Positions 49,077-57,943 are shown, counted from the first letter of the stretch. The stretch: DNA of 64,000 nucleotides from Metapseudomonas boanensis (GCF_018704125.1 NZ_JAGTIS010000009.1:153608-217607), one strand, 5' to 3'. A program made the numbers and translations. Notes: generated by a model from the sequence alone, not told the origin.

Positions 49077-50111
49077 ATGGACATTACTGAGCTGCTTGCC
49101 TTCAGCGCCAAGCAGGGCGCTTCGGACCTGCACCTCTCCGCTGGCCTGCCGCCGATGATCCGCGTGGATGGCGACGTGCGTCGAATCAACCTGCCCGCCC
49201 TCGATCACAAGCAGGTGCACGCGCTGATCTACGACATCATGAATGACAAGCAGCGCAAGGATTACGAAGAGTTCCTCGAGACCGACTTCTCCTTCGAAGT
49301 GCCGGGCGTTGCCCGCTTCCGGGTCAACGCCTTCAACCAGAACCGTGGTTCGGGCGCGGTGTTCCGGACCATTCCGTCCAAGGTCCTGACCATGGAAGAC
49401 CTGGGGATGGGCGAGATCTTCAAGAAGGTTTCCGATGTGCCGCGCGGCCTGGTGCTGGTCACCGGGCCCACGGGTTCGGGCAAGTCGACCACCCTGGCGG
49501 CCATGCTCGACTACCTCAACAGCACCAAGTATCACCACATCCTCACCGTCGAGGACCCGATCGAATTCGTTCACGAGTCGAAGAAATGCCTGATCAACCA
49601 GCGCGAGGTCCATCGCGACACCCTCGGCTTCAACGAGGCACTGCGCTCGGCACTGCGTGAAGACCCGGACATCATCCTGGTGGGCGAGATGCGGGACCTG
49701 GAAACCATCCGCCTGGCCCTGACCGCGGCCGAAACCGGTCACCTGGTATTCGGCACCCTGCACACCACCTCCGCGGCGAAGACCATCGACCGGGTGGTCG
49801 ACGTGTTCCCGGCGGAAGAAAAGTCCATGGTTCGCTCCATGTTGTCCGAATCCCTGCAGGCGGTGATCTCCCAGACCCTGCTGAAGAAGATCGGCGGCGG
49901 CCGTGTGGCGGCCCACGAAATCATGATCGGCACGCCGGCCATCCGTAACCTGATCCGCGAGGACAAGGTCGCGCAGATGTATTCGGCGATCCAGACCGGT
50001 GGCTCCCTCGGCATGCAAACCCTCGACATGTGCCTCAAGGGCCTGGTGGCCAAGGGGCTGGTCAGCCGTGAAAGCGCCCGGGAAAAGGCCAAGAGTCCGG
50101 AAAGTCTCTAA
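49077..50111 (+). CDS. pilT: Type IV pilus retraction ATPase PilT
   Basis: A 344-residue hexameric ATPase that depolymerises type IV pili for twitching. Walker A is GPTGSGKSTTLAAML (about 131-145). The Asp and His boxes ILTVEDPIEFVH and LVFGTLHTTSAAKT are intact. The C-terminal AIRNLIREDK motif, needed for retraction, is complete. The ATG at 49077 gives the canonical MDITELLAFSAKQGASDLHL. pilU follows after 47 bases. Confidence 0.98.
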   Translation: MDITELLAFSAKQGASDLHLSAGLPPMIRVDGDVRRINLPALDHKQVHALIYDIMNDKQRKDYEEFLETDFSFEVPGVARFRVNAFNQNRGSGAVFRTIPSKVLTMEDLGMGEIFKKVSDVPRGLVLVTGPTGSGKSTTLAAMLDYLNSTKYHHILTVEDPIEFVHESKKCLINQREVHRDTLGFNEALRSALREDPDIILVGEMRDLETIRLALTAAETGHLVFGTLHTTSAAKTIDRVVDVFPAEEKSMVRSMLSESLQAVISQTLLKKIGGGRVAAHEIMIGTPAIRNLIREDKVAQMYSAIQTGGSLGMQTLDMCLKGLVAKGLVSRESAREKAKSPESL

Positions 50112-50158
50112 CCCGTGACCTGCTCTGAGTCCAGCCGCGAACCAACAGCGAGAACACC

Positions 50159-51304
50159 ATGGAATTCGAGAAACTGCTGCGCCTGATGGTTGAAAAAGGG
50201 GGATCGGACCTCTTCATCACGGCAGGTGTGCCGCCTTCTATGAAGGTCAACGGCAAGATCCTGCCAGTGACCAAGAATTCCATGTCGCCGGAGATGACGC
50301 GGGAAACCGTCCTGGCGGTGATGAACGAGCAACAGCGTCGTGAGTTCGCACAGAACCACGAGTGCAACTTCGCCATCAGCGCCCGAGGCATTGGCCGTTT
50401 CCGCGTCAGCGCCTTCTATCAGCGCAATCTGGTCGGCATGGTGCTGCGCCGGATCGAGACGAACATTCCCACCATCGATGACCTGAAGCTGCCGGAGGTC
50501 CTCAAGCAACTGGCAATGACCAAACGCGGCCTGGTGCTGTTCGTCGGCGCTACCGGCACCGGCAAGTCCACGTCTCTGGCGGCGATGATCGGCCATCGCA
50601 ACAAGAACAGCAGCGGCCACATCATCTCCATCGAAGACCCGATCGAGTTCATCCACCAGCATCAGAGCTGCATCGTCACCCAGCGCGAAGTGGGAATCGA
50701 TACCGAATCGTTCGAGGTGGCCCTGAAGAACACACTGCGCCAGGCGCCAGACGTGATCCTCATCGGCGAAGTGCGAACCCGCGAGACGATGGACCATGCC
50801 ATCGCCTTCGCCGAAACCGGCCACCTGTGCCTGGCCACCCTGCATGCCAACAACGCCAACCAGGCGCTCGACCGGATCATCAACTTCTTCCCTGCCGACC
50901 GTCAGCAGCAGGTCTGGATGGACCTGTCGCTGAACCTCAAGGCCATCGTCGCCCAGCAGCTGATTGCGACGCCGGATGGCAAGGGCCGCCGCGCGGTGAT
51001 CGAAGTGCTGATCAACACCCCGCTGGTCGCGGACCTGATCCGCAAAGGCGAGGTCCACGAACTCAAGCCATTGATGAAGCGATCCACCGAGCAGGGCATG
51101 CAGACGTTCGATCAGGCGCTCTACAATCTCTACTCGCAGGGCGAGATCACCTACGAGGACGCGCTGGTCCACGCCGACTCGGCGAACGACCTGCGCCTGA
51201 TGATCAAGCTGGGTTCGGAGACCGATGGCGAGCACCTGACCCACATGAGCGATGGCCTGTCGTTGCAGACCAGTGAAGAGGATCCCGGTCGCCGGTTCCG
51301 CTGA
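50159..51304 (+). CDS. pilU: Type IV pilus retraction ATPase PilU
   Basis: A 381-residue PilT paralogue that assists PilT in retraction. Walker A is GATGTGKSTSLAAMI (about 129-143), then ISIEDPIEFIHQ and LCLATLHANNANQA. Compared with PilT it has a longer C-terminus with an extra ~40-residue tail, the usual PilU form. It follows pilT on the same strand. Confidence 0.97.
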   Translation: MEFEKLLRLMVEKGGSDLFITAGVPPSMKVNGKILPVTKNSMSPEMTRETVLAVMNEQQRREFAQNHECNFAISARGIGRFRVSAFYQRNLVGMVLRRIETNIPTIDDLKLPEVLKQLAMTKRGLVLFVGATGTGKSTSLAAMIGHRNKNSSGHIISIEDPIEFIHQHQSCIVTQREVGIDTESFEVALKNTLRQAPDVILIGEVRTRETMDHAIAFAETGHLCLATLHANNANQALDRIINFFPADRQQQVWMDLSLNLKAIVAQQLIATPDGKGRRAVIEVLINTPLVADLIRKGEVHELKPLMKRSTEQGMQTFDQALYNLYSQGEITYEDALVHADSANDLRLMIKLGSETDGEHLTHMSDGLSLQTSEEDPGRRFR

Positions 51305-51321
51305 CGCGATTGCACCCAACC

Positions 51322-51413
51322 CGTAGGTTGGCGCTGAGCGCAGCGAAGCCCAACGATCCTGTGCTCGGACTGTTAGTCCGGTCGGAGTTCCGCTTCGCGG
51401 GCTCAACCCAACG
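51322..51413. repeat. Family C repeat, copy 2
   Basis: CGTAGGTTGG...GCGAAGCCCAACGATCC and a right half with TTCGCGGGCTCAACCCAACG. An internal CGGAC-TGTTA-GTCCG hairpin lies at 51366-51380. Related to 10871-10967. It separates pilU from the TM2 gene. Confidence 0.65.
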
Positions 51414-51518
51414 GTTCCGACTACTTGATAATTTCCGGGCTTCGCTGCACTTGGGCCTGCGCGGCCTGCACCAACCTCGGAAACCACGATCCCCAATCAC
51501 ACGCCTGCAGGAGGCAGC

Positions 51519-51914
51519 ATGGATTTACGTCAGGACACCCACAGCAAGGTCATCGGCTATCTGTTGTGGATTTTCGGATTCCTCGGCTCCCACCGTTTCT
51601 ACTACGGCAGACCCGTGACCGGGACCATCTGGTTTTTCACCCTGGGCCTGTTATTCATCGGCTGGATCATTGACCTGTTCCTGATCCCGTCCATGGACCG
51701 CGAGGCATCATTACGCTTCACCCCAGGCCGGTACGACTACAACGTCGCCTGGATACTGCTGACCTTCCTCGGCGTCTTCGGGGTGCACCGCATGTACCAG
51801 GGCAAGTGGGTTACCGGCATCCTCTACCTGCTGACCGGCGGCTTCTTCCTCATTGGCGTGCTCTATGACTTCTGGACGCTGAATACGCAGGTGTCGGAAC
51901 TCAACGCGCGTTGA
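51519..51914 (+). CDS. TM2-domain membrane protein
   Basis: A 131-residue membrane protein with two TM2-like hairpins, each a pair of hydrophobic segments joined by a short polar turn: FGFLGSHRFYYGRPVTGTIW (18-37) and FLGVFGVHRMYQGKWVTGIL (81-100). The repeated G-x-H-R-x-Y-x-G pattern shows internal duplication. A GCAGGAGGCAGC ribosome site precedes the ATG. TM2 proteins have no settled bacterial function. Confidence 0.9.
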   Translation: MDLRQDTHSKVIGYLLWIFGFLGSHRFYYGRPVTGTIWFFTLGLLFIGWIIDLFLIPSMDREASLRFTPGRYDYNVAWILLTFLGVFGVHRMYQGKWVTGILYLLTGGFFLIGVLYDFWTLNTQVSELNAR

Positions 51915-51994
51915 GTCATTTCGTGGAACCTGATTCGCAGGATGGTCGGGCGGCTCCGCCGCCCGACATGACTCGATCCATATCTTGTCCCCGC

Positions 51995-52247
51995 CTCTCG
52001 TGCCCGCGATGCGCTTGGTGGCGCTCATCTCGGTGATGAAGGGCTGGTAGTCGTAACCATCCCAGCGCTGCAGCAGGTACCAGATCTGGAACAGCGGCAG
52101 GTTGCCGTACAAGGGGTGTGCGATATCGGTATCGTCAAGGCCGAAATGGTCCTGGATGTGGAAATGCACTTCGGCGCGGAAGCGGTCGCCCTGCACCTCC
52201 AGCGATTGCAGGGTGACCGCGCTGGCGGCGCAATGCGCTTTGGCTCA
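51995..52247 (-). pseudogene. Orphan DUF3289 C-terminal fragment
   Basis: Read in the frame that continues past the DUF943 stop, the sequence encodes a second copy of the effector C-terminus, with IQDHFGLDDTDIAHPLYGNL and LFQIWYLLQRWDGYDYQPF. Bases 52008-52230 align without gaps to 52916-53138, 908 bases away, with 16 mismatches by my count. It has no start codon of its own in frame: two TGA codons in tandem separate it from the DUF943 gene. It looks like a displaced toxin tip or the scar of a duplication. No other gene was seen in 51915-52247. Confidence 0.85.
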
Positions 52248-52895
52248 TCAGCGCGCCAGTTGCTGCTCTTGTTGAGAACGCACCTCCTCCAACCACTTGC
52301 GTCTAGATTCTTCTTCCCACTCCTGTTCTCGGCCTTCCATCCGTGCTTTCCATCGTTCTCGGCTCTGTTCCCTGCTCCACTCCATGGCTCGCTCCCTCGC
52401 CCTCTCCATATCCCAGCGCCGCTTCAATTCGCCGCCTTCCTCGGTTTGGGAGTAGATACTGCGCCTGTCACGGCCAATGTAAAAAATGAGCCCCCCATCT
52501 CTTGAGCGCGAAACCTCAAGAGGGATATCACTTTTTACGATGCAGTTGGCTTGGCCCGGCGGCAGGTCATCGAAGCAGCGCAGGTCGGAGTCCTGGTCGA
52601 TGCCCCTGTCCACCCGGTAAACGCCATCCCAGGCCCAGAACAAGACCACAAAAGAGCCATCCGCTTCGGGCTCAGGGATACCGTACCCATTCTTGAGCCA
52701 TGCCTTGTTTTGCTCCCACCAGTCGATCCGCCCGCGATCCGTCAACGGGAAGTGTCGGACCAGCACGTTGCTATAACTACCGTCGCGGTGGACTGCATCA
52801 ATCTGGACCGGTTGGGATAGCCGCCAGGCCCCGTAGAGCACAGCAGCGGCCAGTGGAAACCCCAACGCGCCCCCAAACGCAAGTTTCTTGATCAT
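52248..52895 (-). CDS. DUF943 family protein, candidate immunity protein
   Basis: A 215-residue protein with one N-terminal membrane segment (about 5-24, LAFGGALGFPLAAAVLYGAW) and then the DUF943 pattern QPVQIDAVHRDGSYSNVLV and HFPLTDRGRIDWWEQNKAWL. The last 60 residues are highly charged (RARERAMEWSREQSRERW) and helical. Its ATG overlaps the effector stop by four bases, so the two are coupled. DUF943 proteins are encoded beside DUF3289 effectors in other bacteria and are suspected immunity proteins; that role is inferred. It is flanked on both sides by copies of the DUF3289 C-terminal sequence. The gene itself appears intact. Confidence 0.8.
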   Translation of the reverse strand: MIKKLAFGGALGFPLAAAVLYGAWRLSQPVQIDAVHRDGSYSNVLVRHFPLTDRGRIDWWEQNKAWLKNGYGIPEPEADGSFVVLFWAWDGVYRVDRGIDQDSDLRCFDDLPPGQANCIVKSDIPLEVSRSRDGGLIFYIGRDRRSIYSQTEEGGELKRRWDMERARERAMEWSREQSRERWKARMEGREQEWEEESRRKWLEEVRSQQEQQLAR

Positions 52896-54180
52896 GACTC
52901 GCTCCTCATGCCCTCGATGTGCTTGGTGGCGCTCATTTCGGTGATGAAGGGCCGGTAGTCGTACCCCTCCCAGCGCTGCAGCAGGTACCAGATCTGGAAC
53001 AGCGGCAGGTTGCCGTACAAGGGGTGTGCGATATCGGTATCGTCGAGGCCGAAATGGTCCTGGATGCGGTAATGCACTTCGGCGCTGAAGCGATCTCCCT
53101 GTATGTCCAGCGATTGCAGGGTGATCGCGGTGGCGGCGGTATCGTGCACGGCTATGCCCAGGCCATCGACCCGGTTCAGCCAGTTGTCGAACTTGGGCAG
53201 GTACGAACCTAGTACTGCCTTGGTAAGCAACTTCCCCTTGGCTGCCGGGTAATAGCCATGCTCCCAATCGATGTTCTTTGCGAGCGCCTTGCCGATCTCC
53301 TCCATTGAACTCTCCATCGACTCATGCTCAGCCAACGCCCTATCGAGCAGCGAATGGCAAAAGGGCCGGCCCGTGTTGGCTTGCATATGGTCGATCATCA
53401 GGTCCATGAGGGCGCGGTACGGCCCGACCCAGGCATAGGGTTTGGAGAGCGTATGGAATTGCTCGAACAGCACCCGTGCATCGGCTTGCCGCTGCTCTGC
53501 CGGCCCCAGCTTGTCGGGCTTCAACGCGTCGACCCAGCGCCACATCCTGGATTGCGCGAACGTGTCGGTGAGGTTGCGCCAACGCAGGGTGCGCGCCCAG
53601 GGGTAACGGTCTTTCAGTTCGGCCTCACTGAGGTCGCCATGGCGCATGTCCGGCGCGGCGTAGTCGTCCATGGGGCGCTGCGTGAGGAAAATCCGCGTTG
53701 GCAGCCGCAAGCGTTCCAGCGCTTCCGGGGTGGACGCTGGCGACGGAGTGGGCGGCACGGGTGCGACATGCGCTGGGGACGGTGGTGCACTTGGAGCGGG
53801 CGAGGGGCGGGCGAGGGCGCGGCCTGCTGTACGGCGGGCTGGACGACCTTCCGCGCCGCTGGGCCCGAAGGTGGCGCACCGGCGCCGAGCCATTCGCCCA
53901 GCGGTGCGATCAGGCGGTTGCTGCCGGGCGGACAGCCGCAGATGATCGACATGCCATTCACCGCCACCGGCAATCCGTGAAACTTGGCCCGTACATCCCC
54001 CTCGGCGATTTTGCCGACCTTGCCGCATTTCGGGCAGGGGGTGGTGACGTCGCCCAGCCGCAGGACACTGCGTCCGGCAGTGGTCGCCTCCGGCAGACTG
54101 CCGATGCAGACCGCGCCGGTCGTGGTCTTGTCGCCGTGGACGCCCTGGCCTCTGCCGTGAATATTCGCGCGATAGGCCAT
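52892..54180 (-). pseudogene. PAAR-DUF3289 type VI secretion effector, frameshifted
   Basis: The ATG at 54180 starts a PAAR-like domain with GDKTTTGAVCIGSLP, TTPCPKCGKVG and MSIICGCPPGSNRLIAPLGE. After a Pro/Ala linker the frame is lost, and translation would end at 53614 after 188 codons. The rest continues in another frame as a DUF3289 domain (RWRNLTDTFAQSRMWRWVDA, FCHSLLDRALAEHESMESSM, IQDHFGLDD) to 52892. The shift is exactly explained by an 11-bp tandem duplication at 53796-53817. With one unit removed the length becomes 1278 bases, an open 425-residue protein. The product would be a spike-tip effector loaded on VgrG. A PAAR-only product could still be made. Confidence 0.88.
53796..53817. 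repeat. Perfect 11-bp tandem duplication causing a frameshift
   Basis: GCGGGCGAGGG occurs twice head to tail (53796-53806 and 53807-53817) within the linker of the PAAR-DUF3289 gene. Eleven is not a multiple of three, so the second unit breaks the frame. It could revert by slippage. Confidence 0.95.
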
Positions 54181-54695
54181 CACGCTGACTCCATGTCAGC
54201 CAGGAAATCGTCCGCCATCGGCACGCCATCCCGTTGCGCGATCAGCGCACAGCCCTGCAGCGTGTCGATGATTTCATCGCCGTTGCTCAGGCGGCTGCCC
54301 ACCAGCGCGACGCTGCTCTCGCCTGACCGCCCCTCCTGCCCCGCCCCGGTGATGATCTTCGCCTGGTTGCCGTCCGGGTAGTCGACGACATCGCCGGTTT
54401 GAGCCACGCGGACGACTTGCCCGTTTGTGAGGGTGATCGCCAGTGGCGAGGTCGCCTAGCGGATGATGCCGCCATGACGCGTCTGGCTGCCTTCCGTCGC
54501 AAACCGGTAAATGGCCGTGACCGGATGGCGTCTGGCATACGCTTCGTGCTCCTGGACCATCGCCAGCGCCTCGTTGCTGAAACTGGCCAGTTGCTCGTCG
54601 GTAAAGGGGGATTGACTCAGAGTCGCCAGCACTTCCGGCGTGAGTGTGTTGGTAAACCTGGCGTTGGTGGTGATAACCCTATCGTTGCTTGGCAT
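54180..54695 (-). pseudogene. PAAR-companion gene interrupted by an amber codon
   Basis: From the ATG at 54695 (AAGGAA ribosome site) the frame reads MPSNDRVITTNARFTNTLTP through RHGGIIR, then a TAG at 54458-54456 (codon 80). It continues without shift as ATSPLAITLTNGQVVRVAQT and ALVGSRLSNGDEI to a TGA at 54182-54180. Both halves are in one frame, so a single substitution, for instance CAG to TAG, explains the break. The stop shares a base with the effector ATG (TGATG), showing the two were coupled. Similar small genes precede PAAR effectors in Pseudomonas by my recollection; the function is unknown. A fresh start at GTG 54407 for the second half is possible. Confidence 0.75.
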
Positions 54696-55133
54696 GCGCA
54701 AGTTCCTTGTGCGAGTAAAGCGCGGAACCTAGCACGCCACTTGCAGCCCGCCGCCCAGCCGCTCACGCATCGGAAGTTTCCCGCGTTGATTTCGGACTTC
54801 GCCATTCATGCCGCTTGCACAGGCGAACTCTGCGAGGCGGCCAAGCACCACGCCTTCATCGAGGCCGATGGTGGGGAAGAAGGCAGAGTGCAGGCGAAAG
54901 GACTTGAGTGGGCTTTCCGTTCTGCTGCTCCCCATGACCTATTGCAGGAGGGGCAGAATCACCAGCGCCGGCAGTCCACGGAAAGTAATCGGCACGCCAA
55001 CGGGCCGTAGCCATGCAGGACGGGTGTTCGCCCCTTCGTCGCCACTTCTGGCGTGCCTCGCCTGCCCGACCTATGTTCCAACGATGGGCGAGCTTCGTTC
55101 GCCCGATATTCGGTCGCGCAAGGAGGTGACGCC
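54696..55133. other. Gene-free stretch upstream of the effector island and cbs
   Basis: No open frame here looks like a gene. It contains a short hairpin GGGCGA-N7-TCGCCC (55086-55104) and must hold the divergent promoters of the effector island and cbs, which I could not define. Confidence 0.6.
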
Positions 55134-56513
55134 ATGAACAGTGCCAATGATGCCCGCCCGGCTGTACTGGACCTGATCGGCAATACCCCGCTGGTGCGAA
55201 CCACGCGCTTCGATACCGGCCCCTGCACCCTGTTCCTCAAGCTCGAATCGCAGAACCCGGGCGGCTCCATCAAAGACCGCATCGGCGTTGCCATGATCAA
55301 TACCGCCGAGCGCGACGGCCGCTTGCGCCCCGGTGGCACCATAGTCGAGGCCACTGCCGGCAACACAGGCTTGGGCTTGGCGCTGGTGGGCCGGGCCAAG
55401 GGCTATCGGGTGGTGCTGGTGGTGCCGGACAAGATGTCCACCGAGAAGGTGCTGCACCTGAAGGCCATGGGCGCCGAAGTGCACATCACCCGCTCGGACG
55501 TCGGCAAGGGGCACCCCGAGTACTACCAGGACCTAGCCCGGCATCTGGCCTCGGAGATTCCCGACGCCTTCTTTGCCGACCAATTCAACAACCCGGCCAA
55601 CCCGCTGGCCCACGAATGCACCACCGGTCCGGAGATCTGGCAGCAGACCGGCCAGAACGTCGACGCCATTGTGGTCGGCGTCGGCTCGGCCGGTACCCTC
55701 ACCGGACTGACCCGCTATTTCCGCCGGGTCCAACCGGACCTGGAAATGGTCCTGGCTGACCCGGTCGGCTCGATCGTTGCCGAGTACAGCCGCAGCGGCG
55801 TGCTCGGGACCCCCGGCTCCTGGGCGGTAGAGGGCATAGGCGAGGATTTCATCCCCGCTATTGCCGACCTGTCCAGCGTACGCAGCGCCTACTCGATCAG
55901 TGACGAGGAGAGCTTCGGCCATGCGCGGGAATTGCTGCGCGCCGAGGGCATCCTTGGCGGATCCTCGACCGGGACCTTGTTGGCCGCGGCGCTGCGTTAC
56001 TGCCGCGAACAGAAGACGCCGAAACGGGTGGTCAGCTTCGTGTGCGACACCGGCACCCGCTACCTGTCGAAGATCTACAACGACCAATGGATGACCGACC
56101 AGGGCTTGCTGGCGCGCAAACGCTATGGCGATCTGCGCGACATCATCGCGCGGCGTTTCGAAGAGGGACGGGTGGTCAGTGTCGGGCCGGACGACACCCT
56201 GCTTACTGCGTTCCAGCGCATGCGCCTGGCTGATGTCTCGCAGTTGCCGGTGTTGTCCGGCGAGCACCTGGTTGGCGTGATTGACGAGTCCGACCTGCTG
56301 CTCAGCGTACATGCCGATGCTTCACGCTTCCGCTCGACCGTCAGCAGCGCCATGACTGCCAAGCTCGAGACCCTGGAGCCGGGCGCCAGCCTGGCCGAGC
56401 TGGAGGCGGTCCTCGACCGCGGGCTGGTGGCGATCATCGCCGACGCTTCGGATTTCCATGGCCTGATCACCCGCTCCGACCTGCTCAACCACCTGCGGAG
56501 GACCCTTGCATGA
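55134..56513 (+). CDS. cbs: Cystathionine beta-synthase
   Basis: A 459-residue PLP enzyme of the cysteine synthase fold with two C-terminal CBS domains (about 340-459) and no N-terminal heme domain. The PLP lysine is K47 in NPGGSIKDR; EATAGNTGLGLAL and VGVGSAGTLTGL are cofactor loops. It joins serine and homocysteine to cystathionine, the first step of reverse transsulfuration. The AAGGAGGTGAC site fixes the ATG at 55134. Its stop overlaps the next gene by four bases. The CBS pair suggests allosteric control by an adenosyl ligand, an inference. Confidence 0.95.
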   Translation: MNSANDARPAVLDLIGNTPLVRTTRFDTGPCTLFLKLESQNPGGSIKDRIGVAMINTAERDGRLRPGGTIVEATAGNTGLGLALVGRAKGYRVVLVVPDKMSTEKVLHLKAMGAEVHITRSDVGKGHPEYYQDLARHLASEIPDAFFADQFNNPANPLAHECTTGPEIWQQTGQNVDAIVVGVGSAGTLTGLTRYFRRVQPDLEMVLADPVGSIVAEYSRSGVLGTPGSWAVEGIGEDFIPAIADLSSVRSAYSISDEESFGHARELLRAEGILGGSSTGTLLAAALRYCREQKTPKRVVSFVCDTGTRYLSKIYNDQWMTDQGLLARKRYGDLRDIIARRFEEGRVVSVGPDDTLLTAFQRMRLADVSQLPVLSGEHLVGVIDESDLLLSVHADASRFRSTVSSAMTAKLETLEPGASLAELEAVLDRGLVAIIADASDFHGLITRSDLLNHLRRTLA

Positions 56514-57703
56514 CCCAGCATGACAGCCATGCCGATCAGCCGGCCCGGGCCTTCGCCACACGGGTCATCCACGCCGGGCAGGTGCCCGACCCCTCCACCG
56601 GCGCCATCATGCCGCCGATTTACGCCAACTCCACCTATGCCCAGCAGAGTCCGGGGGTGCACAAGGGGCTCGACTACGGGCGTTCGCACAATCCCACGCG
56701 CTGGGCCCTGGAGCGTTGCGTTGCAGATCTGGAAGGAGGCGCCCAGGCCTTTGCTTTCGCCTCTGGGCTGGCCGCCATTTCCACGGTGCTGGAGCTGCTC
56801 GACAGCGGATCGCACATCGTCTCCAGCAATGACTTGTATGGCGGGACCTTCCGCCTGTTCGAACGTGTGCGTCGCCGCAGCGCGGGCCATCGCTTCAGCT
56901 TTGTCGACTTCAGCGATATCGCCGCAATTGGGGCGGCGATCCAGGACGACACCTGCATGCTCTGGGTAGAGACACCAAGCAACCCGCTGCTGCGCCTGGC
57001 TGACCTCAGCGCCATCGTGGCGCTCTGCCGGGGCCGGGGCATCATCCTGGTGGCAGACAACACCTTCGCCAGTCCCTGGATCCAGCGTCCGTTGGATCTG
57101 GGCTTCGATGTCGTCGTGCACTCCTCCACCAAGTATCTCAACGGCCACTCCGACGTGATCGGCGGCATCGCCATCGTCTCTGGTGACAGCCGTTGCGAAC
57201 TTCTGCGCGAACGCCTGGGCTTTCTGCAGAACGCGGTGGGCGCCATCGCCGGCCCCTTCGACGCCTTCCTCACCTTGCGCGGCGTGAAGACCCTGGCCCT
57301 GCGCATGGAGCGCCACTGCAGCAACGCCCTGGAACTTGCCCGCTGGCTGGAGCACCAACCGCAAGTGGCGCGCGTCTACTACCCTGGCCTGGAGTCGCAC
57401 CCGCAGCACGTACTGGCGCGGCGGCAGATGCAGGGTTTCGGCGGGATGATCTCGCTGGACCTGCGCAGCGACCTCGCCGGGACCAGGCGTTTCCTGGAGG
57501 CGGTGCGCATCTTCACCCTGGCGGAAAGCCTGGGCGGCGTGGAAAGCCTGATCGAGCACCCGGCGATCATGACCCACGCCAGCATCCCGGCCGAGATACG
57601 CGCCGAGATCGGCATCGGCGACTCGCTGGTGCGGTTGTCGGTAGGGGTGGAGGACGTGGAGGACTTGCGCGCGGACCTGGCGCAGGCGCTGGCGCAGGTC
57701 TGA
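56510..57703 (+). CDS. Cystathionine gamma-lyase (or gamma-synthase)
   Basis: A 397-residue Cys/Met metabolism PLP enzyme. The PLP lysine is K208 in HSSTKYLNGHSDVIGG. AFASGLAAISTVLELL and the ESLGGVESLIEHPAIMTHA substrate loop are typical. Lyase and synthase cannot be separated by eye, but coupling to cystathionine beta-synthase by a four-base overlap supports the lyase, completing homocysteine-to-cysteine conversion. It is the last gene of the pair. Confidence 0.92.
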   Translation: MTQHDSHADQPARAFATRVIHAGQVPDPSTGAIMPPIYANSTYAQQSPGVHKGLDYGRSHNPTRWALERCVADLEGGAQAFAFASGLAAISTVLELLDSGSHIVSSNDLYGGTFRLFERVRRRSAGHRFSFVDFSDIAAIGAAIQDDTCMLWVETPSNPLLRLADLSAIVALCRGRGIILVADNTFASPWIQRPLDLGFDVVVHSSTKYLNGHSDVIGGIAIVSGDSRCELLRERLGFLQNAVGAIAGPFDAFLTLRGVKTLALRMERHCSNALELARWLEHQPQVARVYYPGLESHPQHVLARRQMQGFGGMISLDLRSDLAGTRRFLEAVRIFTLAESLGGVESLIEHPAIMTHASIPAEIRAEIGIGDSLVRLSVGVEDVEDLRADLAQALAQV

Positions 57704-57774
57704 AACCAGTGGCTGGGCGACAGGCCCCATCCATCTCTATGTCTGCCTCAAGGCTTGGGGCAGGCTGCATTTCC

Positions 57775-57839
57775 TGTAGGAGTGAGCTTGCTTGCGAGGG
57801 AGTCTGCAGACCGCCTTTCCCCAGCAAGCTGGCCCCTAT
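57775..57839. repeat. Family B REP-like repeat, copy 4
   Basis: TGTAGGAGTGAGCTTGCTTGC on the left, here quoted in two parts (TGTAGGAGTGAGC and TTGCTTGC), is answered by CCAGCAAGCTGGCCCCTA on the right. It is more diverged than copies 2 and 3. Confidence 0.7.
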
Positions 57840-57943
57840 GGCACGTGTGCGGCATGCCCCAGCGGGAGGTCCGTTGACCCAGGGTGACGACTGGTCACAA
57901 GGTGCACCCTACCCGGCGTGCCATGATCCGTAGGGTGCATCCC

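Noticed and set aside
48867..50018. Long N-terminal extension of yggS across pilT
   Set aside because: It is antisense to pilT and unlike the YggS family, which starts at 48866.
54456..54458. Possible pyrrolysine or other amber recoding at the companion-gene TAG
   Set aside because: Pseudomonas is not known to use pyrrolysine and no pyl genes are seen; a simple nonsense mutation is more likely.
54729..54935. 68-codon minus-strand open frame upstream of the effector island
   Set aside because: No ribosome site or recognisable motif; could be chance in GC-rich DNA, so left out of the gene list.
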